Notes: a model not told the origin generated them from the sequence alone. A stretch of 36,216 nucleotides of DNA from Firm-13 sp964617375 (GCA_964617375.1 CAZTXQ010000029.1:1-36216), one strand, 5' to 3'; shown: positions 1 through 8,427, counted from the stretch's first letter. A program made the numbers and translations.

Positions 1-4
1 CGTT

Positions 5-80
5 TTTTCCGGATCCTATTCATCGATTTTTCCGGTTTTTATTCATCGGTTTTTCCGGTTTTTATTCATCGGAATTTCCG
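5..80. repeat. 23-bp tandem repeat, about three copies, at window edge
   Basis: ATTCATCG recurs at 18, 41 and 64, giving a 23-bp period with the unit built from TTTTTCCGG and TTTTTATTCATCGG. The third copy degrades to AATTTCCG. The array may continue beyond the left edge, so its true copy number is unknown. It lies upstream of the promoter at 146-173 and I see no coding potential in it. Confidence 0.8.
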
Positions 81-145
81 CTCTAAAAAACGCAAACCCT
101 CCACAAATCATGTAAATAATGCAATTCTTCACGCCTAAATTATTC

Positions 146-173
146 TTGACTTCTCTCCCCTCCCTGTTATGAT
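146..173 (+). promoter_or_regulatory. sigma-A promoter of the Ntn hydrolase gene
   Basis: TTGACT at 146-151 and TATGAT at 168-173 are separated by 16 bp. The element lies about 30 bp before the start codon at 203, which has an AGGGGG ribosome site at about 192. Confidence 0.6.
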
Positions 174-202
174 GAAAAAACAAATCTCTACAGGGGGCCT
201 CT

Positions 203-1249
203 ATGAAGAAGAAAATCGTCCGTATCCTTATCATTATCCTCGCCGTGATCGTCGTGATCGGAGGCGTCTTTACCGCACTTTTCTGGAACGAGCTGAGAAG
301 TCTCTCGTCGCTTAAGAAGGTCAACGACTATCCGATGTACACGATGTCGTATTACGGCGATTATGGATTCGACGATTTTCTGAAGCAGGGCGCGAAAAGT
401 GATTCCGGCATTGAAGATTTTGTTGCCGCGCGCCTCCTCAAGGGCCTGCCGATTGACCTCGGCGTCACGGGCGACGGCTGCACGGCCTTTGTCACCAGGG
501 ACGATGAGGGCGACGTGATTTTCGGACGCAATTTTGATTTCGACTATACGCCTTCGATGCAGGTCAGGACCTGCCCCGACAACGGATACGCATCGATTTC
601 TACGGTCAACCTGACGTACGCGGGGTATGATAAGGATCATCTTCCCGAGGGTTTCGATTCTTTTCTCGCGCTTGCGGCACCCTTTCTTCCTTTTGACGGC
701 GTAAACGAAAAAGGCGTCGCGATCGCGCTTCTGGCCGTTCCGGAAGCCGAGGGGCCTTCGGACAATAAGATCACGCTGAACACGACGACCGCAATCCGGC
801 TCGTCCTGGATAAGGCCGCCACGGTTGACGAGGCGGTCGAGCTTCTTAAGAATTACAACATCTACTTTTCGGGCGACGTGCAGTGCCACTTCCTGATCGC
901 CGACGCGACGGGCCGTTCGGTGATCGTCGAATACTGGGACGGCGAGCTGCGCACAGTCGAAACGGACGCAGCCTATCAGGCAGCATCGAATTTCATCGCT
1001 TACGACGGGCTCAACATCGGCGAAGGGTATTCCGAGTTCGACCGCTACGACACGGTCATAAGCCGTATCGAAGAGTTCGACGGCGCATTGCCGCAGCCGG
1101 AAGCGATACAGCTTCTGTGCGACATCGGCTGCTATGACGGCGATGTCGACAAGCTTCAGTGGTCGGTTGTTTACGATCTAACCGATCTTAACGGAACGAT
1201 CTTCATACACAGGGATCCCGAGAATCAGCTCGCTTTCTCTCTGTCTTAA
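203..1249 (+). CDS. membrane-anchored linear amide C-N hydrolase (choloylglycine hydrolase / acyltransferase-type Ntn hydrolase)
   Basis: Predicted Ntn-fold hydrolase of linear amides; relatives are bile salt hydrolase, penicillin V acylase and the 6-APA acyltransferase group. Residues 1-28 form a signal anchor (KKKIVRILIIILAVIVVIGG), placing the catalytic domain outside the membrane. The nucleophile would be Cys93 in GDGCTAF, followed by GRNFDFD (Arg109, Asp112), DGVNEKG at 166-172, an Asn in ASNF (263) and an Arg in FDRYD (281), the expected order of family catalytic residues. Bile salt hydrolases expose Cys right after Met1. Here a Gly-Cys bond lies about 92 residues in, so propeptide autocleavage as in the 6-APA acyltransferases is inferred. 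The substrate (bile acid amide, penicillin, N-acyl amino acid) cannot be told. It ends 5 bp from the convergent alcohol dehydrogenase gene. Confidence 0.85.
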   Translation: MKKKIVRILIIILAVIVVIGGVFTALFWNELRSLSSLKKVNDYPMYTMSYYGDYGFDDFLKQGAKSDSGIEDFVAARLLKGLPIDLGVTGDGCTAFVTRDDEGDVIFGRNFDFDYTPSMQVRTCPDNGYASISTVNLTYAGYDKDHLPEGFDSFLALAAPFLPFDGVNEKGVAIALLAVPEAEGPSDNKITLNTTTAIRLVLDKAATVDEAVELLKNYNIYFSGDVQCHFLIADATGRSVIVEYWDGELRTVETDAAYQAASNFIAYDGLNIGEGYSEFDRYDTVISRIEEFDGALPQPEAIQLLCDIGCYDGDVDKLQWSVVYDLTDLNGTIFIHRDPENQLAFSLS

Positions 1250-1254
1250 TTGTC

Positions 1255-2463
1255 TTAAGATATCTCGAGCATGGCGCGCTTAAGAATCGCCGCAAGCTCA
1301 TCCTCATTCAGAATCCGCGGGACCGGATAGAGAGGATTCGCCTCTTTGGCAGCGCGTCCGGTCAGGAGCGGGATATCTGCTTCTATAAGCGCGGCAATCT
1401 TCCGCGGTATTCCCATTGTGTCGTTCATCCGGCGAATCGCCGCGATAAAGCCGGCCGCCTTCTCCTCATCAGCTTCTCCGTTCGAGTCAATTCCGGCCGC
1501 ATCGGCCAGCTCGGCAAGACGCCTGTGTGCAGATTCTCCGTAAGCCTCAAGCACCAGCGGCAGAAGAATTGCATTCGCCTGTCCGTGCGCGACGCCGTAC
1601 TGTCCGCCGATTGCGTGCGCGAGCGCATGCACATAACCGACATACGCGCGGGTAAAGGCGATGCCGGCTTCATATGATCCACGAAGCATCTTCTCGCGTG
1701 CGACCGTATCTGCGCCGTTCGAATACGCCGTCAGGAGACTTTCAAAAATCAGCTTCGTCGCATGGAGCCCGCTTCGGGTCGTTTCTTTCGTATTGCTCCG
1801 TCCGATGTACGCCTCGACGGCGTGCGTCAGCGCGTCCATTCCTGTCTCCGCCGTGACACGAGGCGGCAGCGAGACCGTGGCCAGAGGATCCAGCACTGCA
1901 ACCAGCGGAATCAGAGCCGGGTCGCTGATACCGAACTTCTCATGCGTGTCCGGGATCGAAACGACCGCCGCGACCGTGACTTCGCTGCCGCTTCCGGCCG
2001 TCGTCGGGATCACAAACAGCGGCGGAATCTTCTTCCCGACCTTAAGAAGCCCCTTAAGGTCCCGGACCGTTTTGCCGGGTCTCACAATTCTGGCACCGGT
2101 GATTTTGGCGCAGTCCATCTGCGAGCCGCCGCCCATGGCCAGAAGGCCGTCGCAGCCGTTTTCGCGAAAAAGCGAGAGCGCCTCCTCGACGTTATCGACG
2201 GTCGGATTCGGGACGGTTCCGTTATAGACGGTTACTTCGATGCCCTCCGCGCGAAAAGCTTCGAGAAGCGGCGCGTAGAACGGCATCCGCTGACCGCTTT
2301 TGCCGACGAAAAAGAGAAGGTGCCGGACGCCCTCGCGGCGAACGCGTTCCGGAAGCCGGAGCGCCGCGCCCTCGCCGGAAAGGATCTCCGGGCGGCGGAA
2401 CGGCATAAAGTACGAAGCCGCGCGCATGACAGTCTGGTAAGTACGGGAAAATACTCGATTCAT
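1255..2463 (-). CDS. iron-containing alcohol dehydrogenase
   Basis: NAD(P)-dependent group III (Fe-type) alcohol dehydrogenase of the cytoplasm, 402 aa, a normal length. The nucleotide-binding half carries GGGSQMDCAK at 111-120 and TTAGSGSEVT at 154-163. The metal-binding half carries DALTHAVEAY (Asp210, His214), VHALAHAIGG (His279, with His283 as the usual active-site His) and HGQAN (His293). These spacings match the Asp-His-His-His ligand set of the family. The ATG at 2463 follows AAGAAGGTG. Likely reactions are aldehyde reduction or alcohol oxidation in fermentation, but the substrate is not readable from sequence. It starts about 27 bp after the end of the same-strand DUF4143 ATPase and may be read with it. 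Confidence 0.92.
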   Translation of the reverse strand: MNRVFSRTYQTVMRAASYFMPFRRPEILSGEGAALRLPERVRREGVRHLLFFVGKSGQRMPFYAPLLEAFRAEGIEVTVYNGTVPNPTVDNVEEALSLFRENGCDGLLAMGGGSQMDCAKITGARIVRPGKTVRDLKGLLKVGKKIPPLFVIPTTAGSGSEVTVAAVVSIPDTHEKFGISDPALIPLVAVLDPLATVSLPPRVTAETGMDALTHAVEAYIGRSNTKETTRSGLHATKLIFESLLTAYSNGADTVAREKMLRGSYEAGIAFTRAYVGYVHALAHAIGGQYGVAHGQANAILLPLVLEAYGESAHRRLAELADAAGIDSNGEADEEKAAGFIAAIRRMNDTMGIPRKIAALIEADIPLLTGRAAKEANPLYPVPRILNEDELAAILKRAMLEIS

Positions 2464-2490
2464 AATAAGGCACCTTCTTTCAAGATCGAT

Positions 2491-3786
2491 TTATATTAGG
2501 AAAGCCGCATAGAGCGGGATGATCTTTTTGTTGTCTTCAAAAGCAAAATTGCCGGCGGATAATTTGATTGCATACTCCGGCCGGAAGGTCTCCATGAAAA
2601 CATTCAGGCTCTTAGCCTTTGCATTCCCGGAACTCTTCACATCAACCGGAATCAACTTCCCCTCCCGCTGGATAACAAAATCAACTTCCGCCTCTCGATT
2701 CGATTCCCAATAGTACGTCGAATAACCGTGGATCGCGAGCTGTATTTGAACATAATTCTCACACAAACCGCCTTTGAAATCGTTCAAATCCTCAGTCAAA
2801 TATAGGATGTCCTCGGCAATCAGCTGCTTTTTCGCGGATAGGAGTCCCAAATCCGAATAATAAATCTTGAACGAGTTCATATCGCGGTAGTTTTCGAGCG
2901 GCTTCTTAATCTGTTCAACGCGAAAAACTTGTGACGCAATACCGGAAAGCCGGAGCCACTCGATCGCATTCTCAAATTCAGCCGCCCGTCCGCCCTTCTT
3001 CACGATCTTATATTGGAATCGTGTATTCTTCTTGGACAGCTGAACGGAAATGCTGTCGTATACGAGCCTGGTCTTCTTATCTTCGTTCTCATTGTTGTAT
3101 TTGCTCATGTCATTCAAATATCCGATCAGAATGGTCTCCTGAATATTGCGGATGAGTAAAAAGTCTTTCGTCTCAGCAAAATGCAGCACGGCCTCCGGCA
3201 TCCCGCCGACAACGAGATACTGCCTCCATAAGGTTAGTGCAATGTCATGAAGAGCTGCCGGCATCGGCTGATCATTATGGAAACAATCCCTGATACGCGC
3301 AGCCAACTCCTCCTCACCGAGTGCCAGCAAGAATTCCTCCATATCCAAAGGATACATCGTAATCATGTCAACTTTGCCAACGGGAAAGGAATACCGATCG
3401 CGATTCACAGCCAGTCCCAGCAAGCTGCCCGCAGCAACAACATGATAATCGGGCGCTTCCTCGCAGAAATACTTAAGGGAGGTCAAGGCTCTCTCGCAAA
3501 GCTGAACCTCGTCGAAAATGACGAGCGTTTTCTCTTTGATTATCGATTGTCCGCAAATGCGCGACAAAATCGGTATCAGATATTCGGGGTGGATGTTCTC
3601 GTCGAAGGTAGCTCCGATCTTAGGATTCGATTCAAAATTAAAGTACGCTACATTCTCATAACTCTCACGTCCGAATGCCAGCAGCGAAAATGTCTTTCCT
3701 ACTTGCCTTGCGCCTTGAAGAACAAGTGGTTTCCTGTACTCACTCGACCGCCACGCTTCAAAACTCTTCATGATTTTGCGATACAA
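2491..3786 (-). CDS. DUF4143-family ATPase (AAA_14 plus C-terminal DUF4143)
   Basis: AAA-type P-loop ATPase of a large family of unknown physiological role. Walker A is GARQVGKT, Walker B is LVIFDEVQ, and a sensor-like AAGSLLG follows. The C-terminal half has the DUF4143 pattern ending in EVDFVIQREGKLIPVDVKSS, which resembles a PD-(D/E)xK nuclease fold (Asp, Glu/Gln, Lys). I place the start at TTG 3786. AGGAGG (minus strand of 3795-3800) sits 8 nt upstream, a -10 TACAAT covers 3815-3820, and the protein would begin YRKIMKSFEAW, as family members usually do. The in-frame ATGs at 3816 and 3855 lie on or upstream of the -10 and lack ribosome sites. An operator-like inverted repeat array lies just upstream. 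Confidence 0.88.
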   Translation of the reverse strand: MYRKIMKSFEAWRSSEYRKPLVLQGARQVGKTFSLLAFGRESYENVAYFNFESNPKIGATFDENIHPEYLIPILSRICGQSIIKEKTLVIFDEVQLCERALTSLKYFCEEAPDYHVVAAGSLLGLAVNRDRYSFPVGKVDMITMYPLDMEEFLLALGEEELAARIRDCFHNDQPMPAALHDIALTLWRQYLVVGGMPEAVLHFAETKDFLLIRNIQETILIGYLNDMSKYNNENEDKKTRLVYDSISVQLSKKNTRFQYKIVKKGGRAAEFENAIEWLRLSGIASQVFRVEQIKKPLENYRDMNSFKIYYSDLGLLSAKKQLIAEDILYLTEDLNDFKGGLCENYVQIQLAIHGYSTYYWESNREAEVDFVIQREGKLIPVDVKSSGNAKAKSLNVFMETFRPEYAIKLSAGNFAFEDNKKIIPLYAAFLI

Positions 3787-3814
3787 ATCCAACACCTCCT
3801 GCCCTTGTAAAGTC

Positions 3815-3820
3815 ATTGTA
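3815..3820 (-). promoter_or_regulatory. -10 element of the DUF4143 ATPase gene
   Basis: The minus strand reads TACAAT here, 15 bp before AGGAGG at 3800-3795. No good -35 is visible 16-18 bp upstream. That space is occupied by the repeat at 3826-3843, suggesting activator-dependent or repeat-protein-controlled initiation. The position implies transcription starts near 3808, which supports TTG 3786 as start codon. Confidence 0.45.
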
Positions 3821-3825
3821 TCACG

Positions 3826-3911
3826 TTCGTGTACTTTAGTGTGATTTTTGCCCATATTTTCACACTAAAGCACACGAATAATCCTTGCTTTTTAACACTA
3901 AACGACACGAA
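3826..3911. promoter_or_regulatory. three-copy operator-like repeat, 18-bp sites
   Basis: Copy A at 3826-3843 reads TTCGTGTACTTTAGTGTG. Copy B at 3861-3878 is its inverse, CACACTAAAGCACACGAA. Copy C at 3894-3911 is AACACTAAACGACACGAA, direct to B at a 33-bp step (about three helical turns). A and B differ only at the central base and could form an 18-bp stem with a 17-nt loop. The array abuts the -10 of the ATPase gene, so it is probably a binding site for its regulator, possibly the ATPase itself. It lies in the 323-bp gap between the ATPase start and the next gene; the rest of that gap holds nothing I can name. Confidence 0.65.
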
Positions 3912-4082
3912 TCGCCAAAGCCTCTCAAGCCCTACCGCGAAAATCCCTTGAAAAGGACTTCGCAACCTGAAATATACATCACTTTTCGCGAAACGCAACA
4001 TGGGGTTTCTTTAAACGGGCATCCGCGCAACCGCATAATAAGGACGTCATGACGAACAAGTTCCAAAAAATCTTTTAGATGG

Positions 4083-4088
4083 TACAAT
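4083..4088 (+). promoter_or_regulatory. -10 element of the Xre-type regulator gene
   Basis: TACAAT at 4083-4088 lies 16 bp after a weak TTCCAA (4061-4066). It ends at the upstream ATG 4089, so that ATG would lie at or before the transcription start. This favours ATG 4110, which has AAAGGA at 4093-4098. Confidence 0.4.
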
Positions 4089-4109
4089 ATGGAAAGGACG
4101 GATAAGAAA

Positions 4110-4729
4110 ATGAACGAGACATTCGGAACAAACTTACAATTTTACCGCAGGAAGATGGAGCTGACGCAGGAGCAGCTCGCGGAGCGGCTTGACGTGTCGC
4201 GCCAGTCGATCTCGAAATGGGAAGCCGGAGCGGCGTTCCCCGAGATGGACAAGCTCCTTAAGATGTGCGAAATGTTTTCCTGCCCCCTTGATACGCTCCT
4301 TCGCGGCAGCGCGGAAGCCGAGAGCGCGGACGACGAACGCGGATACGACCGCCAAATGCGTTTCTTCGCATTCTGGATGTCCGGCGGAANNNNNNNNNNN
4401 NNNNNNNNNNNNNNNNNNNNNNNNNNNNNNNNNNNNNNNNNNNNNNNNNNNNNNNNNNNNNNNNNNNNNNNNNNNNNNNNNNNNNNNNNGAACGCGGATA
4501 CGACCGCCAAATGCGTTTCTTCGCATTCTGGATGTCCGGCGGAAGCGGCCTCTTTATCGTCGGAACCTATGCCATGCCCGAGCCGGCGAACGCGTCGCGG
4601 CTTCTCTACTGGGCGATCTTCGCAGTAATTCTCACCGCCGCTCTGGTCGGCATGCAGCTGACCGGCATGCTTCACGACCGCTATAACATCGAACAGTACA
4701 ACAAGAACAGTCTCGCCAAGAGAAAATAA
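4110..4729 (+). CDS. Xre-family HTH regulator with C-terminal membrane segments (interrupted by a false gap)
   Basis: The N-terminal helix-turn-helix (FGTNLQFYRRKMELTQEQLA, then VSRQSISKWEAG) is a Cro/C1-type DNA-binding domain. After the linker GYDRQMRFF, the chain resumes past the Ns with two hydrophobic stretches (FAFWMSGGSGLFIVGTYAM and LLYWAIFAVILTAALVGMQL), so this is a membrane-tethered or membrane-associated regulator. The 55 bases before the 100-N gap (4335-4389) are identical to the 55 after it (4490-4544). Collapsing the copy removes 155 bp and joins both halves into one frame of about 154 residues. The upstream ATG 4089 is less likely as start because it sits at the -10. Its product may respond to envelope state; the target is unknown. 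Confidence 0.75.
4390..4489. other. 100-N scaffold gap with duplicated 55-bp flanks
   Basis: Exactly 100 Ns lie between two perfect 55-bp copies (4335-4389 and 4490-4544). This is what an assembler leaves when two contigs overlapping by one k-mer are scaffolded without merging. The true sequence most likely lacks one copy and all the Ns. Confidence 0.85.
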
Positions 4730-4761
4730 CCGGACGAAACCCGTCGGAAAGAAGGCACCAA

Positions 4762-5421
4762 ATGGCTTTTTCGCAAGAGACACTGGATTTCTTATCGCAG
4801 AACTTCATGAACAACAGCCGCGATTGGTATCACAGCCACAAGGCCGAGTATAAGAAATTCGTAGCGGAGCCCTTCTCCGAATTCATCACGCGACTTGAAC
4901 CGGCACTCCACGGGATCGACGGGCAGATGCTCGTCGACCCCAGGAAGTTCTCGAGACTCTTCCGCGACATGCGTTTTGTCGCGGGCGGACCGATTTTCCA
5001 CGCCAACGTATGGTGCGCGTTTTCCAGGGCAAACAACGAGAAGAACGAACTTCCCGGCTTCTACTTTGATCTTTCGCCGAGTGGCTGCGAGTACGGATTC
5101 GGATATTATCGCGCCTCTTCGAAGACGATGGAGGCGGTCCGGACCATGATTACGGACGGCGACAAGGCTTATCTCGCCGCGCGTAAAGCCTATGAGGGGC
5201 AGTCTGTGTTCGCCATCGGCGGCGACACCTATAAGAAGGAACGGTACCCGGACGCTCCGAAAGCCGATGCTGATTGGCTCAATCGCCGGTCGATCTATTT
5301 CCACGCACGCGAAGAGAACTGGGAGACCATATTCAGCGAGGATCTGGCGGACCTTGTCGCGGAAAGATTCCTTCTGCTTGCTCCCGTCTACCAATTCTTC
5401 ATGAAGGCGGAGGAACGATGA
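4762..5421 (+). CDS. DUF2461 family protein
   Basis: A 219-residue soluble protein matching the DUF2461 (TIGR02453) pattern. It begins with FLSQNFMNNSRDWYHSHKAEYKKF, continues with DPRKFSRLFRDMRF, and has a central FYFDLSPSGCEYGFGYY core. The family is widespread in bacteria and fungi and has no assigned activity. ATG 4762 follows AGAAGG. The stop codon overlaps the start of the DJ-1/PfpI gene (ATGA), so both are translated from one transcript, probably with the regulator gene 32 bp upstream. Confidence 0.8.
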   Translation: MAFSQETLDFLSQNFMNNSRDWYHSHKAEYKKFVAEPFSEFITRLEPALHGIDGQMLVDPRKFSRLFRDMRFVAGGPIFHANVWCAFSRANNEKNELPGFYFDLSPSGCEYGFGYYRASSKTMEAVRTMITDGDKAYLAARKAYEGQSVFAIGGDTYKKERYPDAPKADADWLNRRSIYFHAREENWETIFSEDLADLVAERFLLLAPVYQFFMKAEER

Positions 5422-6011
5422 ACATACTGCTTTTTTGTCCCAAAGGATTCGAAACCATGGAATTTGCGCCCTTCGTTGATGTACTTGGCTGGGCGGCCGA
5501 CGAATTGTCCGTTCCCATAACTGTGACAACCGGCGGGTTCACCGAAACAGTTACAAGCACCTTCGGAGTCCGGATCCGGGTGGACCGGCTGATCGACGAG
5601 ATCCGCGCAGAGAATTACGACGCGCTCGCGATCCCCGGCGGATTCGAAAAATACGCCTTCTACGAGGAGGCCTACGACGAACGCTTCCTCCAATTGATCC
5701 GGGAATTTGACCGGCTCTCCCGTCCGATTGCGAGCGTATGCGTCGCAGCTCTTCCGATCGCGAAAAGCGGCGTCCTCGCGGGCCGAAATGCAACGACGTA
5801 CCACCTTGGCGACGGGAAAAGGCAGCGCATGCTCGCCGAACTCGGAGCCGTCGTTCTTAACGAGCCCATTGTCGTCGACCGGAATATCATCACATCCTAT
5901 TGTCCGGAAACAGCTCCCGGCGTAGCGTTCGAGCTTCTTGAGATGCTCACGTCGCGCGAGATCGCCGATCGGACGAGGTATATCATGGGATTTCCGGTGA
6001 AGGGGCGGTGA
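5418..6011 (+). CDS. DJ-1/PfpI family protein
   Basis: A 197-residue class I glutamine-amidotransferase-like protein of the DJ-1/PfpI superfamily. It has the N-terminal MNILLFCPKGFETMEF strand and helix, AIPGGFEKYAF, and the nucleophile elbow ASVCVAALPIA with the conserved Cys. Members act as deglycases, chaperones, proteases or amidases; the specific activity is not readable. The ATG at 5418 overlaps the DUF2461 stop and has GGAGG just upstream, and the stop at 6009-6011 overlaps a GTG start of the acyltransferase reading frame. The tight overlaps define a DUF2461, DJ-1, acyltransferase operon. Confidence 0.85.
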   Translation: MNILLFCPKGFETMEFAPFVDVLGWAADELSVPITVTTGGFTETVTSTFGVRIRVDRLIDEIRAENYDALAIPGGFEKYAFYEEAYDERFLQLIREFDRLSRPIASVCVAALPIAKSGVLAGRNATTYHLGDGKRQRMLAELGAVVLNEPIVVDRNIITSYCPETAPGVAFELLEMLTSREIADRTRYIMGFPVKGR

Positions 6012-7183
6012 TTCATATTTCTGCAAAAGCAAATACCACCCCGATACCGACTGCAGACAGAAATACCTATCTCGACAATCTGAAGCTCTGCCTCACGTTT
6101 CTCGTCATCGCTCATCACGCGTCACAGGCCTACGGCCCCACAGGCGGCGCCTGGGTATATGTGGATCCCGGCCATTCAGTCATGTGGCTTCGCAATTTCA
6201 TGGCCGTTAATGCGTCCTTCTTCATGGGATTCTTCTTCCTGATCTCCGGCTACTTTATCCCGCACTCCTTCGATGGCCGAACCGCCGGCGCCTTTCTTCG
6301 CTAGAAGGCAAAGCGCCTGCTCCTGCCGGTCCTCTTTATCCTCGCCGTCGTCGTCCCGGCCTACTTCTATATCGCAATGACATACCGCGGCGCGAACACG
6401 TACGATTTCTTCACCTTCTACGCGAAAAGCTACATCAGCGACGGCCTTCTGTCCTACGAGCACGGCTGGTACATGGTCCATCTGTTCCTGTACTCCGCTC
6501 TCTACGCGCTCGTGCGTCTCATCCTCCGGAACCGTAAAATCTCCGTGGGGAAAGCCCCAAATATTCTGTTGATACTCGGACTCGGCGCCCTGATCGCGGT
6601 CGTATCCCTGGTCGTCCGCATCTATTATCCGGTCGACAACTGGGTCAACGTTCTTGGGGTGATCGGAGTGGAGCCGGCGCATCTTCCGCAGTACGCGCTC
6701 CTCTTCCTATTCGGCATCGTCGCATACCGTAAAGGATATTTCACTTCCCTCTCGAAAAGAACCGGCCTCATATCCCTCGCCGCGGGACTTGCCATGGCGG
6801 CCGTCATCTATTTGAGCAGGCTCCCTGTTCTCGCGAGAATCATGCCCTTCATTTGGGATATCTGGCCGATCTATGAATCCTTTATGTGCGTGTTCCTCTG
6901 CTTCGGGCTCCTCGTGTTCTTTCGAACGTACTGCAGCCGGACGAATTTTATTCTTCGGAAACTCGCCGGGAACGCGTTCGGCGCCTATGTGATCCACAAC
7001 TTCTTTGTCGTACTTTTCCAGGTCTCCTTCGACAAAGTTCGGGCCGGCGGAAATGTCAAGTTCGTGTCGGTGAGCCTCCTAGCAATCCTTTGTTCTTTCG
7101 GATTGTCCATGCTTTATACCGAGGCCAAGCGTGCAATCAAGAAAGGAAAGAACAAAGAGGAAAGAAAACAACTGGCGGAGTGA
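6008..7183 (+). pseudogene. acyltransferase 3 family membrane protein, interrupted by an in-frame amber codon
   Basis: GTG 6008 overlaps the previous stop and follows AAGGGG. The reading frame gives an OafA/NodX-type integral membrane acyltransferase: an early TYLDNLKLCLTFLVIAHHASQAY segment with the expected catalytic His, then roughly ten hydrophobic spans ending at 7183. Codon 99 (6302-6304) is TAG between AFLR and KAKRLLLPV. The frame is otherwise open and unshifted on both sides, for 391 codons in all. Such enzymes move acetyl or other acyl groups onto surface glycans or peptidoglycan. The lesion is either a real nonsense mutation or a single-base error. A partial protein from ATG 6377 would lack the catalytic His. 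Confidence 0.8.
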
Positions 7184-7293
7184 GCGGATTACTACTATCT
7201 TGTTTTTAACTGCAAGCTCGTCCTGTCCATATTGAAATAGAGATACATATGGCACAAGGATTCTTTTCCCCGCGAAACTCAAAATACAGACTG

Positions 7294-8427
7294 TCATTCA
7301 CAGCGAAAAATCGGAATCCTGGTTTCTTCCCAAATCTCAATTGCGCAGCCACTCGCTCGAAGCTCCATCGCTTTCTTGATCTTTCCGCCATAGGAACCTA
7401 AAGCCCAGGCGGCGCTCCCGTTTTCTCCGACAATCAGAATATCGGTCTTGCCGGTAACTCCGTCCTTCCAAATTGCACCATGTGATTCTACCAGAGTTTT
7501 CACATCACTCCGGCTGCCGTAATTAAATTCACCGGAAACACATATGCATTTTCCGTTGAGACAAAACTCTCCTGCGCACGATTCCTTCGCGACAGGTGAC
7601 AAAGACGAAAGAAACAGTGAAAGCAGCCGGTCAAGCTCCTCTTCTGTAAGTACACCATCCTCCAAAGCTTTCTCGACCTGTTCATAGATCCGGTCATACG
7701 GATAATTTCCTCTTAGATTCCAATGATCAAAAAGCCAATTTCCCAGACGGAGAACCTCCTCAGGATCGATCCTTTGATCCGCAGTAATGTCCATCAGCAA
7801 AACATGAAGTTCCCGAAGACCCGCCGTATCTTCCGAGTAATTCGCCGCAAACGTCACCACTCGTTTCTGTTTTCGGGCAGGCGCAGACCGGTTCGGAGAG
7901 ACATCACACAAATCCGGATCCATTAATCGCAGGAAACACTCGTTGGTGCTGTAACAATCCCCAAGCGCCCGGTGCCGTGATTGCGGATCAATTCTAAAAT
8001 AATCGCAAAGAGTCGAAAGTGAATAACTGCCGAGGCGCGGAAGCCTCTCTTTCGCAAGCAGAATTGTGTCTATATAAGTCTGCGCGAAAAAGGCTCCTTC
8101 TCTTCCTGCAAACCGCCTGATAAAGGGAAGATCGAATGTCTTAATATTGTGCCCGATAACAAGCAATTCCCCTGCAAAACCAAAAAACTCCGGAAGAACT
8201 TCTTCGATGTAAGGCGAATTTCTCACCATCGAATCGGTGATACCGTTGACCATACTCGCAGCAGGCTGAATCGGGCACCTTGGCCGCACAAGAGTAGCAA
8301 AAGTATCTTTCACTTCGCCGTCCTGGACCTTTAGCGCTCCGATCTCAATAATCTCATCAGATCGGCTCAGGCCGGTTGTTTCGAGGTCAAAAACGATGTA
8401 ATTTGACAAATCATGCACAGATGCCAT
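7294..8427 (-). CDS. DEDDh exonuclease domain protein with C-terminal BRCT
   Basis: The N-terminal domain (about 8-170) is a DnaQ/PolC-epsilon-like 3'-5' exonuclease: FDLETTG (Asp14, Glu16), HNIKTFDLPF (Asp99) and HRALGDC (His152, Asp157) complete the DEDDh set. A middle helical region (about 195-280) is of unknown fold. Residues about 287-370 match a BRCT domain like that of NAD-dependent ligases (GKCICVSGEF, then GKTDILIVGE). The architecture suggests DNA repair or proofreading at nicks or gaps. The start at 8427 has GAGGAGAGG upstream. A DUF3232-like gene lies just upstream on the same strand. Confidence 0.88.
   Translation of the reverse strand: MASVHDLSNYIVFDLETTGLSRSDEIIEIGALKVQDGEVKDTFATLVRPRCPIQPAASMVNGITDSMVRNSPYIEEVLPEFFGFAGELLVIGHNIKTFDLPFIRRFAGREGAFFAQTYIDTILLAKERLPRLGSYSLSTLCDYFRIDPQSRHRALGDCYSTNECFLRLMDPDLCDVSPNRSAPARKQKRVVTFAANYSEDTAGLRELHVLLMDITADQRIDPEEVLRLGNWLFDHWNLRGNYPYDRIYEQVEKALEDGVLTEEELDRLLSLFLSSLSPVAKESCAGEFCLNGKCICVSGEFNYGSRSDVKTLVESHGAIWKDGVTGKTDILIVGENGSAAWALGSYGGKIKKAMELRASGCAIEIWEETRIPIFRCE

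Noticed and set aside
188..889. Long minus-strand open frame
   Set aside because: Antisense shadow of the Ntn hydrolase gene, without recognisable domains and with an Arg/Asp-rich composition typical of shadows.
3813..4001. Small minus-strand protein with a FSVK repeat
   Set aside because: The repeat in the translation comes from the operator sites at 3861-3911; there is no ribosome site and the frame runs through the promoter.
6302..6304. TAG recoded as an amino acid (amber readthrough or alternative code)
   Set aside because: TAG ends several other intact genes in the window (ABC ATPase at 12897, the unknown gene at 21118, the lipoprotein at 24612), so it is a normal stop here.
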